A model generated the notes under the pieces. It worked only from the letters and a program-made list of their open reading frames with translations. It had not been told where the DNA came from and searched no databases. Positions 61,085-64,000 of a DNA stretch of 64,000 bases are shown here, piece by piece. The DNA is from Clostridiales bacterium (GTDB lineage Bacteria > Bacillota > Clostridia > Christensenellales > Aristaeellaceae). Position numbers and translations under genes: made by a program. The first letter of the stretch is position 1; every line of letters begins with the position of its first letter. The stretch covers positions 62,001 through 126,000 of the forward strand of contig SVGM01000007.1 of NCBI GenBank assembly GCA_015056365.1, in the 5' to 3' direction.

Positions 61085-63436
61085 ATGCGCATTGAACCAC
61101 AAGGCGTGATCAGCTATGCCGGGTTGGATCTGCCCACGCTTCTTGCCGGAGCGCGGCTGATGTTCTCCGGGGAGGAAACCCAGCTGCCGCCGCGTTTTTC
61201 TTCCCTGATGCCGCTGTTTCCTGTGGAGCTGGTGCAGAGCATGCGCTTTGTGGGCGCGGCTGCGCCGGGACGGCTGCTGGTGTCGCCGTCCGGTTTTTCT
61301 ACCGATCCGGCCGAATATCATACCATGCTGTATGAGCAGATGCCCCGGCTATATGTGGGGGATAATCTGAGCCGGAACATGGACTATGAAGGCAACTTCC
61401 ACGGCAGGGGCGAGGTCACGGTAGACGAAGCCTGGACCACCTGCTTTCCCCAGTATCAGCCCTTTGCAGGGGAACGCCTGATGCTGTATGCCCTGGGCGG
61501 CGGCGCGCAGTCGGTTGTTGTGCCCGAGAGCCTGTACCCCCGTGCAGCAGGTATGCTGCGCACGGCAGAGACCGCGCTGGGCGTCACCAACCGCTGCCAT
61601 GACTACGCCCGCTATGTGTACCAGCGGATCCGCGCCGGAGAAAGCTTCGATGCGGTCGCCTTTGAAAACGATTATCTCAGCCAGCGGGAATTGAAGCCGG
61701 TGGTGATCTGCCAGAGCGATCTGGGCCGGATGATGCAGGATCTGGCGATGCTGCGAAGCATCCGCGAAGGCAGCGACGAGGAAGGCCTGTATACCGAAAA
61801 TGCCAAGCGCGCAGAGCGCATTCAGCAATATGTCCCGTCCCTTTACGCCTGTGACGTGTTCGACGACGCGCCGCAGACCCGCTATACCTCGCGGCTTTTG
61901 CAGCCGGTGTGGGAGGACGGATTCGTCAGCGACTGGTGGCTGCCCTACACCGACGCCGCAGCCTACATCAGCCGCAGCGATATGACCCTGGACATGGCGG
62001 CCCTGTGCAGCGGCTTCCAGTTTGCGCCTGTGTATGACCCGGAGACCCGCGGCGGACGTTATCCTGCCAAGGTGCGGGTGGTGGTGGTGCGCGACCGGGA
62101 GATCAGACTCCGCATGGGCGATACCCTCAACAACCCGGCCTACGGCAGCGGCATGAGCCCGTTGGGTACCATCAACAAGATGGTCTATATCCCCGACAGC
62201 CGGGAACTGCTCCGCCAGGGAAAACTGACCGAGGAAGAAAGCGGCATTCGCTGCGAGAATACCTCCGTACGCCCGGCCGCCTACCGGCAGATGGTCAAAA
62301 TGGCGTCCCTGCAGGAGAACAAAGGCCGGCTGGTGGATGCGCTCTACCGCCGTGAATCGGTGCTGGGCGAGGTGTTCCCGGTTTCGCCGGAGTACGAGCA
62401 GATCCGCGCCCTGATGAACGAACCAGTGGATGCGCTGGACAGCACCATGGCAGGCTATGAGCATACTCAGCTCAGCGGCTACGATGCAGACATCGACTAT
62501 CTGCGCCGCATGGGTATGGAGCGTGAATGGCACCCCGAGGATCCCCGAAAGCCCAAGCCCTTCCGCTTTGCGCTGGACGCCCTCCGGCAGGCCAGCATCG
62601 AGAGCGGCTTTGCCATGCGCGCCTCTTGCGTCAAAGTCAAGCTCAAGGAGCTTCGCCTGGAGAACCCCGGCGAGGATGACCCGGCAGGCGCGTTTGAAAT
62701 GGGCGCATTTGCCCAAAGTGCCGCTGATGGGAATACAGAAGCTGCGGATGGCAACCCGCCCACCGCAGGTGCTGGGGACGCAGAAGCTGCGGATAGCAAT
62801 CTGCCCACCGCAGGTGCCGCAGGTACCGCAGGTGTGTGGATGAGCGCGGCAGATGGACGGTATCTGACGACGGATGTGGGCGGTACGTATCCCACGGACG
62901 AGGAACTGGCGCAAAAAGCCGCTGAGGAAAAGAAGAAGGCCAAGCCTGTCAAGAGGCCTAAGCAACAAAAGGACAAGGCTGACAGCCTCCGGGATGAACG
63001 AAGCGTGGTGCTGGACGGCCAGCTGAGTATGGAGCTGAGCGAGCCTATCTCCTCAGGGGCCGTCGTGAATACACCACCCTCGGATGGCAATCCGCCCACC
63101 GCAGGTGCCGCAGGTGTCGCCGGGAATACACCACCCCCGGATGGCAAAGTGCCCACCGCAGGTGCCGCAGGTGCGCCCGCCGCAGGTGCCGCCGGGAATA
63201 CACCACCCTCGGATGGCAATCCGCCCACCGCAGGTGCGCCCGCCGCAGGTGCCGCCGGGAATACATCACCCTCGGATGGCAATCCGCCCACCGCAGGTGT
63301 GCCCACTGCAGGTGTGCCCACCGCAGGTGCCGCCGGGAATACGCCACCCTCGGATGACAAAGTGCCCACCGCAGGCGACGGAATGACCATACGACAGATG
63401 CAGAACGGTCAGCTGAAATGGTTTGCTGACGAATGA
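61085..63436 (+). CDS. Large protein of unknown function with Pro/Thr/Ala/Gly repeat tail (783 aa), third of three
   Basis: An AAAGGGGGC site precedes the ATG. About residues 1-530 are an ordered soluble region without signal peptide (phrases such as YLSQRELKPVVICQSDLGRM and MGDTLNNPAYGSGMSPLGTI). About residues 540-780 are low-complexity: units of the type NPPTAGAAG and NTPPSDG repeat, broken by a Lys-rich stretch (KPVKRPKQQKDKADS, about 630) and a short ordered segment. The repeats resemble a disordered linker. The last residues (MTIRQMQNGQLKWFADE) are again non-repetitive. I do not recognise the ordered region. deoC follows 44 bp downstream. Confidence 0.8.
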   Translation: MRIEPQGVISYAGLDLPTLLAGARLMFSGEETQLPPRFSSLMPLFPVELVQSMRFVGAAAPGRLLVSPSGFSTDPAEYHTMLYEQMPRLYVGDNLSRNMDYEGNFHGRGEVTVDEAWTTCFPQYQPFAGERLMLYALGGGAQSVVVPESLYPRAAGMLRTAETALGVTNRCHDYARYVYQRIRAGESFDAVAFENDYLSQRELKPVVICQSDLGRMMQDLAMLRSIREGSDEEGLYTENAKRAERIQQYVPSLYACDVFDDAPQTRYTSRLLQPVWEDGFVSDWWLPYTDAAAYISRSDMTLDMAALCSGFQFAPVYDPETRGGRYPAKVRVVVVRDREIRLRMGDTLNNPAYGSGMSPLGTINKMVYIPDSRELLRQGKLTEEESGIRCENTSVRPAAYRQMVKMASLQENKGRLVDALYRRESVLGEVFPVSPEYEQIRALMNEPVDALDSTMAGYEHTQLSGYDADIDYLRRMGMEREWHPEDPRKPKPFRFALDALRQASIESGFAMRASCVKVKLKELRLENPGEDDPAGAFEMGAFAQSAADGNTEAADGNPPTAGAGDAEAADSNLPTAGAAGTAGVWMSAADGRYLTTDVGGTYPTDEELAQKAAEEKKKAKPVKRPKQQKDKADSLRDERSVVLDGQLSMELSEPISSGAVVNTPPSDGNPPTAGAAGVAGNTPPPDGKVPTAGAAGAPAAGAAGNTPPSDGNPPTAGAPAAGAAGNTSPSDGNPPTAGVPTAGVPTAGAAGNTPPSDDKVPTAGDGMTIRQMQNGQLKWFADE
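63060..63385 (+). repeat. In-frame repeat tract in the 783-residue protein
   Basis: GGGAATACACCACCCTCGG-type starts recur near 63067, 63124, 63195, 63261 and 63336, with CCCACCGCAGGTGC blocks between them. Steps are 57-75 bp, all in frame, which suggests length variation by slippage or recombination. Two older units lie near 62740-62820. Confidence 0.8.
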
Positions 63437-63480
63437 TGAGCGAAATGGATTTTGCACAATGGAATAAGGAGGTTGCCCCT

Positions 63481-64000
63481 ATGAAACTCACCCCCAAGGA
63501 CATCGCCAAGATGCTGGATCACAGTACCCTTCAGCCCTACCTGACGGAAGAGGATATCCGCAAGGGCTGCGAAATCGCCCTGAAATATGATACTGCCAGC
63601 GTGTGCGCCCGTCCCGGCGACATGAAGCTGGTGGCGGAACTGCTCAAGGGCAGCCAAGTGAAGGTCTGCACGGTGATCGGCTTCCCCCACGGCAACCATA
63701 AGCCGGAGATCAAGCTGGCGGAGGCCGCCGCAGCGCTGGACGACGGCTGCGTAGAGCTGGACATGGTGCTGAATATCGGCAAGCTGATCGCCGGCGACGA
63801 TGCGTATGTGTACGAGGAGATCGCCGCCATCTGCAAGCTGGCTCATGACCGGGGCGCCAAGGTGAAGGTGATCCTGGAGACCTGCTACCTCAGCGACGAG
63901 CAGAAGACACGCGCCTGCCAGATCTGCACCCGCGCCGGCGCAGACTGGGTCAAGACCAGCACGGGCTACGGCAGCGGCGGCTGCACGCTGGACGATCTGC
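63481..64000 (+). CDS. deoC: Deoxyribose-phosphate aldolase DeoC (5' part, cut by window end)
   Basis: The first 173 residues are present. They include MLDHSTLQPYLTEEDI, VKVCTVIGFPHGNH, ELDMVLNIGKL with the catalytic Asp region, VKVILETCYLSDEQ, and ADWVKTSTGYGSGG with the Schiff-base lysine in the KTSTG motif. DeoC splits 2-deoxyribose-5-phosphate into glyceraldehyde-3-phosphate and acetaldehyde in deoxynucleoside breakdown. The ATG follows AAGGAGGTTGCCCCT. It could share a transcript with the three unknown genes upstream. Confidence 0.95.
   Translation, partial: MKLTPKDIAKMLDHSTLQPYLTEEDIRKGCEIALKYDTASVCARPGDMKLVAELLKGSQVKVCTVIGFPHGNHKPEIKLAEAAAALDDGCVELDMVLNIGKLIAGDDAYVYEEIAAICKLAHDRGAKVKVILETCYLSDEQKTRACQICTRAGADWVKTSTGYGSGGCTLDDL

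Noticed and set aside
61349-62968. A 539-codon minus-strand frame opposite the 783-residue protein.
   Set aside because: It lacks a ribosome site and runs antisense to a gene that fits into a same-strand group with proper starts.

Overview
The window looks like a chromosomal segment of a fairly GC-rich anaerobic Clostridia-type Bacillota, probably from a gut or rumen. The grounds are strong AGGAGG-type ribosome sites, occasional TTG and GTG starts, Cna_B and BspA-type surface proteins, a clostridial ferredoxin-type aldo/keto reductase, a VanZ protein and a Re-citrate-synthase-like enzyme. No transposase, integrase, phage gene, CRISPR array or rRNA was seen. The taxonomic call is inference.

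Positions 1-26,575 are one minus-strand gene that runs off the left edge. At least 8,858 codons are present, with start and signal peptide but no stop. It encodes a giant cell-surface protein: signal peptide, an N-terminal region ending in a choice-of-anchor-A-like domain, a SpaA-like domain, about 16 Cna_B repeats, three pilin isopeptide-linkage domains, about 63 more Cna_B repeats, and a SpaA-like domain at the window edge. Its promoter is clear and has a perfect inverted repeat at the predicted transcription start. Long open frames on the plus strand across this stretch (for example 8-19,048) are codon-aligned antisense shadows and are not annotated as genes.

Positions 26.9-36.1 kb hold tRNA-Thr(GGT) with promoter and terminator, a small unknown protein, an aldo/keto reductase with ferredoxin motifs, two tandem secreted paralogues, a minus-strand operon (aminotransferase, Re-citrate-synthase-like enzyme, VanZ) and a thioredoxin-like lipoprotein/CcdA pair. 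Positions 36.2-47.5 kb hold two large minus-strand BspA-type leucine-rich-repeat surface proteins. Together with the giant protein, more than half of the window is devoted to the cell surface.

Positions 47.8-55.2 kb form a plus-strand run: an unrecognised all-helical-barrel carbohydrate-active protein, a DUF5060/DUF5605 glycosidase, an alpha/beta hydrolase, a HAD phosphatase, a RidA protein, a small AAA ATPase, an HD protein and a cyclase-family hydrolase. Next come a GNAT acetyltransferase, a one-pass membrane protein, an orphan ABC ATPase and glmM. A 1-kb intergenic zone with an exact 146-bp-period tandem repeat follows. Then come three consecutive unrecognised genes (60.0-63.4 kb), the last with a Pro/Thr/Ala/Gly repeat tail, and the start of deoC at the right edge.
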